Assembly: GCF_023101685.1 (NCBI RefSeq)
Contig: NZ_CP082164.1
Coordinates: 248,001 to 312,000, forward strand
Source: Bradyrhizobium sp. 186
GTDB taxonomy: Bacteria > Pseudomonadota > Alphaproteobacteria > Rhizobiales > Xanthobacteraceae
Reading direction: 5' to 3'
Length of the DNA stretch: 64,000 nucleotides
A program made the translations under genes and the position numbers. A model generated the notes under the pieces. The model had not been told where the DNA came from, made no database searches, and saw only the letters and a program-made list of their open reading frames with translations. This document shows positions 17,718 through 25,009 of the stretch, one piece after another; the first letter of the stretch is position 1; every line of letters begins with the position of its first letter.

Positions 17718-18968
17718 CTACCTCTTCGCGTCGGCCTGCTCGGCAGCGTTACAGGAGATCAGCATCGTGTAGGCCCGGGCGTTGCCGGCGATGTCGGTGG
17801 TCTTCAGCTCGCCCTTCGGCTCCGCCGTCTGGTAAGGCACCACGCTGTTGTCCAGGAAGTCGCGCAACACGCCGGTCTTGATGGCGAAATTGATGTTCTC
17901 CGGGAGAGCTCCTGTCGCTCTCGCAACCCTTAAGGCGTCGAGTTTACTGGAGACCACGCCGACCACCTGACCGGACATGTCGAACAAAGGCCCGCCGCTG
18001 TTGCCGGGCTGGACGGCCGCGCTGATCTGCAAATGCCTGGTGTCGTTGCGCAGACCGCTGAGCGAGCTCACGATGCCGTTGGTTACCGTGAAATCGGAGG
18101 TGAGATAGCCGTGGAAGGGAAAACCGATCGCGACCACCGCATCGCCGGATTTCATCGAGCGGTCCCGGATCCTGGCGAAATCCTTGAAAATTGTCGTCGC
18201 TGGCGCCTGGAGCAAGGCAAGATCGTTGGTCGAATCCTTGGACACCACGCGCAGCACCAGCGCCGCGTCGCCGGTGAGATTGCCTTTGATATCGCCGACG
18301 CAGCCTTCGACGACGTGGCTGTTGGTGACGATGTGTCCGTTGGTGCTGACCACGAAGCCGGTGCCGCTGAAGCTGCCGGTCCGTCCCGGCTTGGCGGCGG
18401 GCGGTGTGCCTTGCTTGTCGCCGGGCGCTGCGGGCTTTGCCGCCACCTTGGTGAAATCGCCGGCCTTGCCGAGTCCGTCGGCCTTCACTTTGGTGACGCA
18501 ATTGGCCAATGCCGCGATCACGGGCCCGGTCGAGGTCAGATCGAAATTCAGGACGGTGCGGCCGGCCGTTGCGACCATCAGGCTTGCCTTCTGAAAGGTT
18601 CGCACGACGTTGGCCGGCATGACGGCCGTGAGCATGTTCGGCTGATTGGCGCTGGCGAACAGCCGGGCCTGTTCCTGTCCGTCAAAGATGACGTCGATCG
18701 CGGCGTTCTCGCCCTTGTTGAAGCGATAGCCGGGACTCGCAAAGGCCAACGACCATGTGCCGGCAGCACTGTAGCCCACGACGAGGATGACGCCGTTCGC
18801 GTAGGGCGTCGTCGCCGCACAATGGGAGAAAGCGCCGGTTTCATCATTGCTGAAGGCGCCGCCGATCCAGTTGCCGATATTGACCGAGCCGAACGGTCCC
18901 GCCGCATTCGCTGCTCCGGCGACACTCACCTGCAATAGAAACGCAACGATCAATGACTTAAGCCACAT
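17718..18968 (-). CDS. Secreted trypsin-like serine protease
   Basis: The 416-residue protein has a signal peptide (MWLKSLIVAFLLQVSVAGAANA). A roughly 150-residue N-terminal domain of unknown fold follows, then a Pro/Ala/Gly-rich linker. The protease domain spans about residues 195-385. The triad is visible: His in VTNSHVVEGC, Asp in STNDLALLQA and Ser in QPGNSGGPLFD. No PDZ domain follows, unlike DegP. This is therefore an S1-type, HtrA-like periplasmic protease, possibly acting on envelope or misfolded proteins. It is a single gene with no obvious partner. Confidence 0.87.
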   Translation of the reverse strand: MWLKSLIVAFLLQVSVAGAANAAGPFGSVNIGNWIGGAFSNDETGAFSHCAATTPYANGVILVVGYSAAGTWSLAFASPGYRFNKGENAAIDVIFDGQEQARLFASANQPNMLTAVMPANVVRTFQKASLMVATAGRTVLNFDLTSTGPVIAALANCVTKVKADGLGKAGDFTKVAAKPAAPGDKQGTPPAAKPGRTGSFSGTGFVVSTNGHIVTNSHVVEGCVGDIKGNLTGDAALVLRVVSKDSTNDLALLQAPATTIFKDFARIRDRSMKSGDAVVAIGFPFHGYLTSDFTVTNGIVSSLSGLRNDTRHLQISAAVQPGNSGGPLFDMSGQVVGVVSSKLDALRVARATGALPENINFAIKTGVLRDFLDNSVVPYQTAEPKGELKTTDIAGNARAYTMLISCNAAEQADAKR

Positions 18969-19081
18969 AACACCCCCCGGGAACGCGTTGGGCCCATCTT
19001 ATCCGTGGGAAGCTGCGCCGCGCAACCGACAGTTGTCGTTTTAGGCCGGGTCTCGTCTGGGCGACTCTCGATCTTGCCTTT

Positions 19082-19115
19082 ACTTTGCAACCCTATATAC
19101 TTTGCAATACAAAGT
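19082..19115. promoter_or_regulatory. Palindromic operator (ACTTTG-N5-CAAAGT) upstream of the membrane protein/regulator operon
   Basis: ACTTTGCAATACAAAGT at 19099-19115 has six-base inverted arms. A half-site ACTTTGCAA lies 17 bases to the left (19082-19090). The same palindrome occurs at 20169-20185 before uppS. The probable binder is the winged-helix regulator encoded at 19769. Confidence 0.65.
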
Positions 19116-19167
19116 GGCGGGGCAAGTGATCCCGAAAGCACGGGCGGAGCGAGGCTTGGCGTTGCCA

Positions 19168-19785
19168 ATGCGTGATCTCGACAAGGCATTGGCCGACATC
19201 GTGGCGATCCGCAGCCAGATCGCGGCCGGCACCGCATTCCGCGGCTACGGCCCGGCGACCATGGCTGCGACCGGCGCGGTCGCTCTCGTTACCGCGATCC
19301 TGCAATTCTGGCTGCTCGGCGATCCCACGAGCGAGCCGCTCGGCTTCTTCCTCGGCTGGTTCATTGCCGCGGCGCTCTCCGGCCTGATCATCGGGATCGA
19401 GATGCGGGCGCGTTCGCGCCGCCATCATTCCGGTCTCGCCGATGCCATGATCCACCAGGCGGTCGAGCAGTTCCTCCCCGCAGGCGTCGCTGGCGTGCTC
19501 CTTGCGGTGGTGATGTGGAAGTTTGCGGCCGAGACGCTATGGCTACTGCCTGGCCTGTGGCAGATCCTGGTGTCGCTCGGCATGTTCGCCTCCATCCGCT
19601 CGCTGCCGCGCACTGTCGCGCTCGCGGGCGCCTGGTATTTCATTTCGGGCTTCGCCGTGGTGGTGCTGGCGAGCGGGACCCATACGCTGTCGCCATGGAC
19701 CATGGGTCTGCCCTTCGTGATCGGCCAGTCGGTGATGGCGGCCATTCTGTATTTCGCGTCCGGAGACCATGATGTCGAAGACTGA
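19168..19785 (+). CDS. Integral membrane protein of unknown function
   Basis: I place the start at ATG 19168 (MRDLDKALADIVAIRSQIAAG; 205 residues). The TTG 66 bases earlier lies inside the operator palindrome and is unlikely. After a roughly 30-residue cytoplasmic helix, about five to six membrane helices are visible (TMAATGAVALVTAILQFWLL; LGFFLGWFIAAALSGLIIGI; GVAGVLLAVVMWKF; LPGLWQILVSLGMFASI; AWYFISGFAVVVLAS; MGLPFVIGQSVMAAILYF). It overlaps the regulator gene by 17 bases, indicating co-transcription. No known transporter motif is present. Confidence 0.8.
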   Translation: MRDLDKALADIVAIRSQIAAGTAFRGYGPATMAATGAVALVTAILQFWLLGDPTSEPLGFFLGWFIAAALSGLIIGIEMRARSRRHHSGLADAMIHQAVEQFLPAGVAGVLLAVVMWKFAAETLWLLPGLWQILVSLGMFASIRSLPRTVALAGAWYFISGFAVVVLASGTHTLSPWTMGLPFVIGQSVMAAILYFASGDHDVED

Positions 19786-20146
19786 CAGCGCGCCCTTTTC
19801 GTATGAAGGGCTCGACCGTGTGATCCACGAGAAGGCGAGGCTCGGGCTTTTGACCTCGCTGATGGCGCATCCCAAAGGTCTGGCGTTCGCCGATCTCAAG
19901 CAGCTCTGCGGCCTCACCGACGGCAATCTCAGCCGGCATCTCGCCGTGCTTCAGGAGGCAAGCCTCGTCGAGGTGACCAAGGGCTATGAAGGCAATCGCC
20001 CGCACACCACCTGCCGCCTGACCAAGGCCGGCCGCCGCCGCTTCCTCGACTATCTCGCCGTGCTGGAGCGCCTGGTGCGCGACGCCGCCAAGGCCGCCGG
20101 CCGCGAGGGGGCCCCGCTCGGCCGCCTCGGCATTCTCTCGACCTGA
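19769..20146 (+). CDS. Winged-helix transcriptional regulator (HTH_34/MarR-like)
   Basis: The 125-residue protein is a single winged helix. It has LDRVIHEKARLGLLTSLMAHPKGLAFADLKQLCGLTDGNLSRHLAVLQEASLVEV with the recognition helix at NLSRHLAVL. The wing is around GNRPHTTCRLTKAGRRRF, and a C-terminal dimerisation helix follows. It starts within the end of the membrane-protein gene. The two palindromes ACTTTG-N5-CAAAGT upstream (19099) and downstream (20169) are good candidates for its own sites, so it probably represses both the operon and uppS. An alternative start at ATG 19772 is equally possible. Confidence 0.88.
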   Translation: MMSKTDSAPFSYEGLDRVIHEKARLGLLTSLMAHPKGLAFADLKQLCGLTDGNLSRHLAVLQEASLVEVTKGYEGNRPHTTCRLTKAGRRRFLDYLAVLERLVRDAAKAAGREGAPLGRLGILST

Positions 20147-20168
20147 TCGTCCCCTTTTTTGACCGGAG

Positions 20169-20185
20169 ACTTTGCAATGCAAAGT
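20169..20185. promoter_or_regulatory. Operator palindrome overlapping the uppS start codon
   Basis: ACTTTGCAATGCAAAGT is a perfect palindrome with eight-base arms and a single central A. It covers the ATG at 20177 and directly follows the GGAG ribosome site at 20164-20167. A bound regulator would lie across the translation start region. Confidence 0.65.
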
Positions 20186-20917
20186 GACGTCACGTCCCAA
20201 ACCGAAAAGCTTCATGTCGGCATCATCATGGACGGCAACGGACGATGGGCGACGCGCCGCGGCCTGTCGCGCGCGCGCGGTCATGAAGCCGGCGTCGAGG
20301 CGATCCGCCGCATCGTCGAGATCGCGCCCAAGCAGGGCATCGGCACGCTGACGCTCTACGCCTTCTCCACCGACAATTGGCGCAGGCCGAAAGCCGAGGT
20401 CGCCGCGCTGATGACGCTGTTGCGCTTCTATCTCGCCAACGAGGTGCAGAGCCTGGTGAAAAACGGCGTGCGCCTCACCGTGATCGGCCGCCGCGACCGG
20501 CTTCCGGACGGCATCGCTAACGCCATTGCGCGCGCGGAGGACGCCACCACGCATGGCCGTACGCTGCATCTGCGCATCGCCGTCGACTATTCCGCGCGCG
20601 ACGCCATCCTCAATGCCGCCGCGAAGGCGGCCGCGCTGACGAACCTCACCCGCGAGGCATTCTCGCAGCTCGTCACCGGCGAGGCCGGCTTGCGCGATGT
20701 CGATCTCATCATCCGCACCAGCGGCGAGAAGCGGCTGTCGGACTTCCTGCTGTGGGAAGGCGCCTATGCGGAATTGCACTTCACCGAGCGGATGTGGCCT
20801 GAATTCGATGCCGCCGATCTCGCGGACGCGTTGGCGTCATTCCACGGCCGTGAGCGCCGTTTCGGCGGCTTGCAGGCGATCATGCCGGAGGAGGTGCCTT
20901 CACTCTCCCGTGTGTGA
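20177..20917 (+). CDS. uppS: Undecaprenyl diphosphate synthase family protein (cis-prenyltransferase, UppS paralogue)
   Basis: The 246-residue protein has all cis-prenyltransferase signatures. These are [20 protein letters not shown] (catalytic Asp and P-loop), [53 protein letters not shown] and [10 protein letters not shown]. It makes long-chain Z-polyprenyl diphosphate carriers from IPP. The housekeeping uppS is normally in the frr-cdsA-dxr cluster, which is absent here, so this is probably an extra copy under the control of the neighbouring regulator. It could make a carrier for a special polysaccharide or a shorter product. Confidence 0.92.
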   Translation: MQSDVTSQTEKLHVGIIMDGNGRWATRRGLSRARGHEAGVEAIRRIVEIAPKQGIGTLTLYAFSTDNWRRPKAEVAALMTLLRFYLANEVQSLVKNGVRLTVIGRRDRLPDGIANAIARAEDATTHGRTLHLRIAVDYSARDAILNAAAKAAALTNLTREAFSQLVTGEAGLRDVDLIIRTSGEKRLSDFLLWEGAYAELHFTERMWPEFDAADLADALASFHGRERRFGGLQAIMPEEVPSLSRV

Positions 20918-21044
20918 CGTCCGGCACAGGGAAGCGAGCTCGCGAAGAAAGCGGGGTTCGGGGATACCGGACTCGGAGATTGGCAGTCGGTTCACCTCGC
21001 AAAACGCCTGCCGCGATAGCCGGGCTTGCCGCGAACCTGAGCAG

Positions 21045-21075
21045 GCGTGCAGCGCAATCGAAAATCGCTGCACGC
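21045..21075 (+). promoter_or_regulatory. Ten-base inverted repeat upstream of the cyclic-nucleotide-binding gene
   Basis: GCGTGCAGCG (21045-21054) and CGCTGCACGC (21066-21075) are perfect inverse arms with an 11-base A-rich spacer, ending 47 bases before the start codon. This could be an operator or an mRNA hairpin. Confidence 0.5.
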
Positions 21076-21098
21076 TTCCGCGGATCGTGCTCTACTAT

Positions 21099-21113
21099 CT
21101 CCCGCGATGGGAG
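21099..21113 (+). promoter_or_regulatory. Hairpin that sequesters the ribosome-binding site
   Basis: CTCCC (21099-21103) can pair with GGGAG (21109-21113) across the loop GCGAT. GGGAG is the apparent Shine-Dalgarno sequence, nine bases before ATG 21123. Confidence 0.5.
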
Positions 21114-21122
21114 CTTTTGGCG

Positions 21123-21608
21123 ATGCGCGCAGTTCTGGACTATTGCACCGGCGGAACGGAGCGGCAGGTCACGGCCGGGACGCTCATCATCACCGAGGGC
21201 GGCACCACCGGCCATCTCTATGTGCTGATGCAAGGCAAGCTCGAGGTGCTCAAGGGCGAGATGGTGGTCGCCACCGTCACCGAGCCCGGCGCGGTGCTCG
21301 GTGAGATGTCGGTGCTGCTGGGACAGCCGCACACGGCGACGGTGCGGGCCTGCTCCGACGCGGTCGTCTACGAGTTCGAGGATGCCGCCTCGGTCCTCAA
21401 GCGGGAGCCTGAGGTCGCGCTCCTGATTGCGCGCCTGCTGGCGCAGCGGCTCAATGTCGCCAATACGTATCTCGCCGATCTCAAGCGGCAATATGCCGGC
21501 CATGGCACGCATCTGGCCATGGTCGGCGAGGTGCTCCAGAGCATGATCAACCTGCCGCCGCTTGAGGTCTCGCCAGGCTCGGATCGACAATCCGATCCAA
21601 GGATGTAA
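21123..21608 (+). CDS. Cyclic nucleotide-binding (Crp/Fnr-type) domain protein without HTH
   Basis: The 161-residue protein starts at ATG 21123; the longer upstream frame belongs to uppS antiframe sequence. It has a cNMP-binding beta-roll (about residues 12-115): TLIITEGGTTGHLYVLMQGKLEVLKGE and EPGAVLGEMSVLLGQPHTATVRACSDAVVYEFED. The phosphate-binding cassette is recognisable (LGEMSVLLGQPHTATV). No helix-turn-helix follows; the C-terminus is a helix plus a loose tail. It may regulate a partner protein by binding a nucleotide. The last 62 bases overlap the convergent phosphoesterase gene. Confidence 0.85.
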   Translation: MRAVLDYCTGGTERQVTAGTLIITEGGTTGHLYVLMQGKLEVLKGEMVVATVTEPGAVLGEMSVLLGQPHTATVRACSDAVVYEFEDAASVLKREPEVALLIARLLAQRLNVANTYLADLKRQYAGHGTHLAMVGEVLQSMINLPPLEVSPGSDRQSDPRM

Positions 21609-22374
21609 GCCAGTCGGGTGGAGCCTCGACCGGCAGAGCCGGCCGCCTCAATGGCGCGCTGAGATCGATCCACTGTGCTTCGCCCGCCGCCAGCCAGAAC
21701 GCCTTGTCAGCGTCGAGGTCCAGCACGATGTGCGTCGGCGGCCGGCCGGGTTGCAGGCCGGCGTTGACGACCCAGGTCGGGCCGAGCCGGTCGAACCACG
21801 AGCCGTCCTTGATGAACGGCGATTGATGCACATGGCCCGAGATCACCAGCGACGGCTGATATTGCATGATCCACTGCACCAGCTCGACATCGCCGAAGAA
21901 GCGCTTGCCGCCCCAGCTCGTCGGCGAATCCGCCGGCGGCGCATGATGCGCCCAGATCCATCGCTGCGGCCGGCCGGTGGCGGCGTCACGCAGCTGATCG
22001 GCGAGGCGCTGCTTGACCAGCGGACCGTCCCACCACGGGCACACCGTGAACAGCGTATCGCCAATGGTGAGGCTGTCGCCGTCGCAGGCAATGCCGAGCT
22101 CGCGGACCTCCGAGATCCAGCGCGAGACTTTCTCGCCGTCCGCATTGCGTTCGTCGAGATCGTGATTGCCGGAGCAGAGGATGACCTTGGTCTGTGCGGC
22201 AAGCAACGCAAGGTATTTCTTCACCACCACGATCTGCGCGCGAAAATCCACCATCGAGCCGATGTCGAGCGCATCGCCGGCGAAGATCACGAGGTCGAAT
22301 TGCGGCGCCGCGCTGACCAGCCAGTCGAACTGCGGCAGCGAGTAGTGCAGGTCGGCCACGACCAGGCAGCGCAT
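21547..22374 (-). CDS. Metallophosphoesterase
   Basis: The 275-residue protein has the calcineurin-like motif series: ADLHYS near the N-terminus, FAGDALDIGSM, CSGNHDLDERN, WAHHAPP and SGHVHQSP. Together these bind two metal ions for phosphoester hydrolysis. No membrane segment or signal is present. Substrates of related stand-alone enzymes include cyclic nucleotides and nucleic acid ends. The neighbouring cyclic-nucleotide-binding protein is suggestive but not proof of a link. The 3' ends of the two genes overlap by 62 bases. Confidence 0.9.
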   Translation of the reverse strand: MRCLVVADLHYSLPQFDWLVSAAPQFDLVIFAGDALDIGSMVDFRAQIVVVKKYLALLAAQTKVILCSGNHDLDERNADGEKVSRWISEVRELGIACDGDSLTIGDTLFTVCPWWDGPLVKQRLADQLRDAATGRPQRWIWAHHAPPADSPTSWGGKRFFGDVELVQWIMQYQPSLVISGHVHQSPFIKDGSWFDRLGPTWVVNAGLQPGRPPTHIVLDLDADKAFWLAAGEAQWIDLSAPLRRPALPVEAPPDWLTSLDRIVDPSLARPQAAAG

Positions 22375-22582
22375 TTGGAAATCCGTGGGTCAGACGTTGA
22401 AAATGTTTGGGAATTGCAAAACGTTCATAAGCAAGAAGCAGACCAGCATGGTCGCCGCATCTCTCAATCCGATCAGGGAAGCATGCTCCGACGCATTCGG
22501 GCGCGCAAGTGGCGGGGCGTCGCAGGGCTGGACCGGATCGTCCAATTCTGATGTCGTGACGCGCCCCCAACGCGGTGATCGC

Positions 22583-23269
22583 ATGACCTCCTTCAAGACC
22601 GTTCGCGCCCGCGCCGAAAAGCGCAAGGGCGGGCCCAAGGCGCTGGACAAGCTGATGCCGGCAAAGCCCGACCTGAAGCGGCTGGCCAGGCTCGGCGACG
22701 ATCGCATCCTCGCCGAGATGACCAAGCGGGTGTTTTGCGCGGGCTTTGCCTGGAGCGTGATCGACGCGAAATGGGACGGTTTTAAAGACGCCTTCCTGCA
22801 CTTCCAGCCGGCCAAGCTCGCCTTCCAGCCCGAAGACTATTGGGAGGGCCTGCTGCGCGACGCGCGCATCGTGCGCAACGGTGCCAAGATTCTCTCGGTG
22901 CGCGACAACGCCGCCTTCGTCCAGGAGATCGCCAAGGAGCACGGCAGCTTCGGCAAGTTTCTGGCGAGTTGGCCGTCGTCCGACGAAATCGGCCTGCTCG
23001 ATCTCCTCACCAAGCGCGGCAGCCGGCTAGGCGGCAATACCGGCCAGATGCTGCTGCGCTTCGTCGGCTGGGACGGCTTCGTCACGTCCAGGGACGTCGT
23101 CGCCTGTCTGCGTGATGCCGGCCTCGACATTGCCGAAGAGGTCAAGTCAAAGCGCGATCTCGCCAGGGTGCAGGCGCAGTTCAACGCCTGGGCCGAGGAG
23201 ACCGGTCTGTCCTACACATACTTGTCGCGCATCTGCGCGCTGTCGGTGGGCGAGCAACGAAGCGAATGA
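22583..23269 (+). CDS. DNA-3-methyladenine glycosylase I-like protein (Tag family)
   Basis: ATG 22583 gives 228 residues; a longer frame to 22385 has non-coding character. The Tag-like helix-hairpin-helix region is KRVFCAGFAWSVIDAKWDGFKDAF followed by LRDARIVRNGAKILSVRDNA. The family removes 3-methyladenine from alkylated DNA. The usual zinc ligands of enterobacterial Tag are not obvious here, and the N-terminal basic stretch (ARAEKRKGGPKAL) is extra. Remote Tag relatives in this group may have another base specificity. Confidence 0.8.
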   Translation: MTSFKTVRARAEKRKGGPKALDKLMPAKPDLKRLARLGDDRILAEMTKRVFCAGFAWSVIDAKWDGFKDAFLHFQPAKLAFQPEDYWEGLLRDARIVRNGAKILSVRDNAAFVQEIAKEHGSFGKFLASWPSSDEIGLLDLLTKRGSRLGGNTGQMLLRFVGWDGFVTSRDVVACLRDAGLDIAEEVKSKRDLARVQAQFNAWAEETGLSYTYLSRICALSVGEQRSE

Positions 23270-23481
23270 ACGTTCCCGTCCCGTCATCCGGATCGTGATC
23301 ATCGCGTGGCGATCTCGCGACGTAAGCGCGGCAGATGCAACTCGCGATCACGAAATACATTTTGCGGGAACATTTGTGCGTGGCGCCCGTTCGGGAGTTT
23401 GAGCCAGGCGAACACAGGCGCAGGGAACGCCCGCTCTGGCTCAAGCCATTGAAACCGGACATGACAGAAACGGAGCAGCTC

Positions 23482-23775
23482 ATGAAGCTAACATCCGCGC
23501 AGGTGAAGCAGACCATCCATCAACTCGGCGCCCAGGTGCTGCCCGACGAGCATCCCGCCATGCCTCAGCTCAGCAGCATGTTCGGCGAGCACACGTTCTT
23601 CGTCGATGAGTCAGGGCTCAAGGTCCTCGAACCTGCCCCATCGCTCGGAGCAGAACGCCAGACCGGCGAAGTCGTCAGTCTCGCCAACTGGAGCGATTCG
23701 GACCTGACCCGCCTGACGGCGCATGAGCCGGAGCCGACCGGTGTGATCGTCGTGTTCGAGCAGATGAAGCACTGA
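23482..23775 (+). CDS. Small conserved protein of unknown function
   Basis: I choose ATG 23482 because CGGAG lies six bases upstream; ATG 23461 is also in frame. The 97-residue product (MKLTSAQVKQTIHQLGAQVL...) is acidic, with FGEHTFFVDESGLKVLEP and VVSLANWSDSDLTRLTAHEP. No signal or membrane segment is seen. I do not recognise a family. It lies immediately upstream of the tRNA-Arg gene on the opposite strand. Confidence 0.65.
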   Translation: MKLTSAQVKQTIHQLGAQVLPDEHPAMPQLSSMFGEHTFFVDESGLKVLEPAPSLGAERQTGEVVSLANWSDSDLTRLTAHEPEPTGVIVVFEQMKH

Positions 23776-23828
23776 GCGCTAGGTGGTACAAAGTGGCAGT
23801 CGATTGGTGGGGAAGAATCGCCACGGCG

Positions 23829-23905
23829 TGGCGCACCCGACACGATTCGAACGTGTGACCTTTGCCTTCGGAGGGCAACGCTCTATCCAGCTGAGCTACG
23901 GGTGC
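23829..23905 (-). tRNA. tRNA-Arg, anticodon CCG
   Basis: The minus strand folds into a full cloverleaf. It has acceptor GCACCCG/CGGGTGC, D stem GCTC/GAGC, an anticodon arm TTGCC-CTCCGAA-GGCAA with anticodon CCG, a short variable loop, and a T arm ACACG-TTCGAAT-CGTGT. The discriminator is G and CCA is encoded. It reads CGG codons, which suits a GC-rich genome. No integrase or attachment duplication is nearby. Confidence 0.96.
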
Positions 23906-23964
23906 AACGAGGCCTCATGTAGCCGATTGGCGAGGGGCGGGCAACCGCTTCTCGCCGCGGCCGG

Positions 23965-25008
23965 CTAGGCCGATTTGCGCCGGGCCGGCGCCGGAACCGG
24001 CAAGGGGTCGCGGCCGAGCCCGCCGAGTTCGGCGAGCAGGCGTTCGGCGCAGATGACGCGGTTGCGGCCGAGCCGTTTTGCGGCGTACAGGGCCTCATCG
24101 GCCGATCCGAGCAGCCGGTCGGGTCCGCCATCGCTCTCGCCCGGGATGTGGCTGGCGACCCCGACACTGAGGGTGACGTGGTCGCCGGCCCCAACGGCGG
24201 CATGGGCGATCCGCAAGGCCATGACCGCACTGCGAATCTCCTCGGCGATGGCACAGGCGGCGTCGCTATTCATCTCCGGCAGGATCAATGCGAACTCCTC
24301 GCCGCCATAGCGGCTGGCGAGGTCGAGCGGGCGCATCGCATGCCGGCTGACGACGGCGGCGACCGCGCGCAGGCATTCGTCCCCGGGCTGGTGGCCGTGC
24401 CGGTCGTTGAACAGCTTGAAATGATCGACGTCGACGAACAGCAGCGCTAAGGGCTTCTGCGTCCGCTGGGCGCGGGCCCACTCCGTCATCAGCATCTGGT
24501 CGAAGGAGCGGCGGTTCGAGAGCCCGGTCAAGCCGTCCTTGGTGGCGAGCTCCTTGAGCGCCATCTCGGCGCGCTTCTGATCGGTGAGGTCGCGCAGCGT
24601 CTCCACCACCGCGATCAGATTGCCGGCCTCGTCGTGAATCGGACCGGCGTCGATGGCGAGATAGAGCTGGCTGCCGAGCTTCGGCATCACGCACCAGTTT
24701 TCCGCGCTGAAGCCGAGGCCGTTGTGACCGCGCGCGGCATATTCCGAATAGAGCTCCGGCAGCTGTCCCGGCCGGTCGAGCGCGACCAAATCGGCGAGGC
24801 AATGGCGCTTGGTCTCGTAGAAGGCCTGCCAGTGCTTTGTCGTGCCCGTCACTTCCGAGGCGGCGACGCCGGTCAACCGCTCGCAGGCGCGATTCCAGAT
24901 CACGACGCGGCGCTTCGGGTCGATCACGAAGGTCGGCACCACCAGATGCTGCATCAGCCGCACCGCGTAGGAATCCGCGATGTCGACGGTTTTGGTAGGT
25001 TTCGCCAT
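23965..25008 (-). CDS. Diguanylate cyclase with N-terminal PAS domain
   Basis: The 347-residue cytoplasmic protein has a PAS domain (about residues 15-140; [25 protein letters not shown], then [24 protein letters not shown]). A GGDEF domain follows (about 165-330). The active loop is GGEEF ([14 protein letters not shown]), fully compatible with activity. An inhibitory I-site RxxD (RPLD) lies five residues before it, so product inhibition is likely. It synthesises c-di-GMP in response to a PAS ligand or partner. The next upstream gene on this strand encodes a GGDEF-EAL protein whose stop is one base upstream of this start, so they are probably co-expressed. Confidence 0.93.
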   Translation of the reverse strand: MAKPTKTVDIADSYAVRLMQHLVVPTFVIDPKRRVVIWNRACERLTGVAASEVTGTTKHWQAFYETKRHCLADLVALDRPGQLPELYSEYAARGHNGLGFSAENWCVMPKLGSQLYLAIDAGPIHDEAGNLIAVVETLRDLTDQKRAEMALKELATKDGLTGLSNRRSFDQMLMTEWARAQRTQKPLALLFVDVDHFKLFNDRHGHQPGDECLRAVAAVVSRHAMRPLDLASRYGGEEFALILPEMNSDAACAIAEEIRSAVMALRIAHAAVGAGDHVTLSVGVASHIPGESDGGPDRLLGSADEALYAAKRLGRNRVICAERLLAELGGLGRDPLPVPAPARRKSA

Positions 25009-25009
25009 C

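Noticed and set aside
19102..19167. Upstream TTG start for the membrane protein
   Set aside because: The TTG falls within the operator palindrome and the added residues lack conserved character; ATG 19168 preferred.
20697..21122. Extended frame before the cyclic-nucleotide-binding protein
   Set aside because: It would overlap uppS in another frame and give non-conserved Arg/Ser-rich sequence; the ribosome site and domain support ATG 21123.
23829..23905. tRNA-Arg as an integration site
   Set aside because: No integrase, no duplicated tRNA end and no change in gene content on either side.
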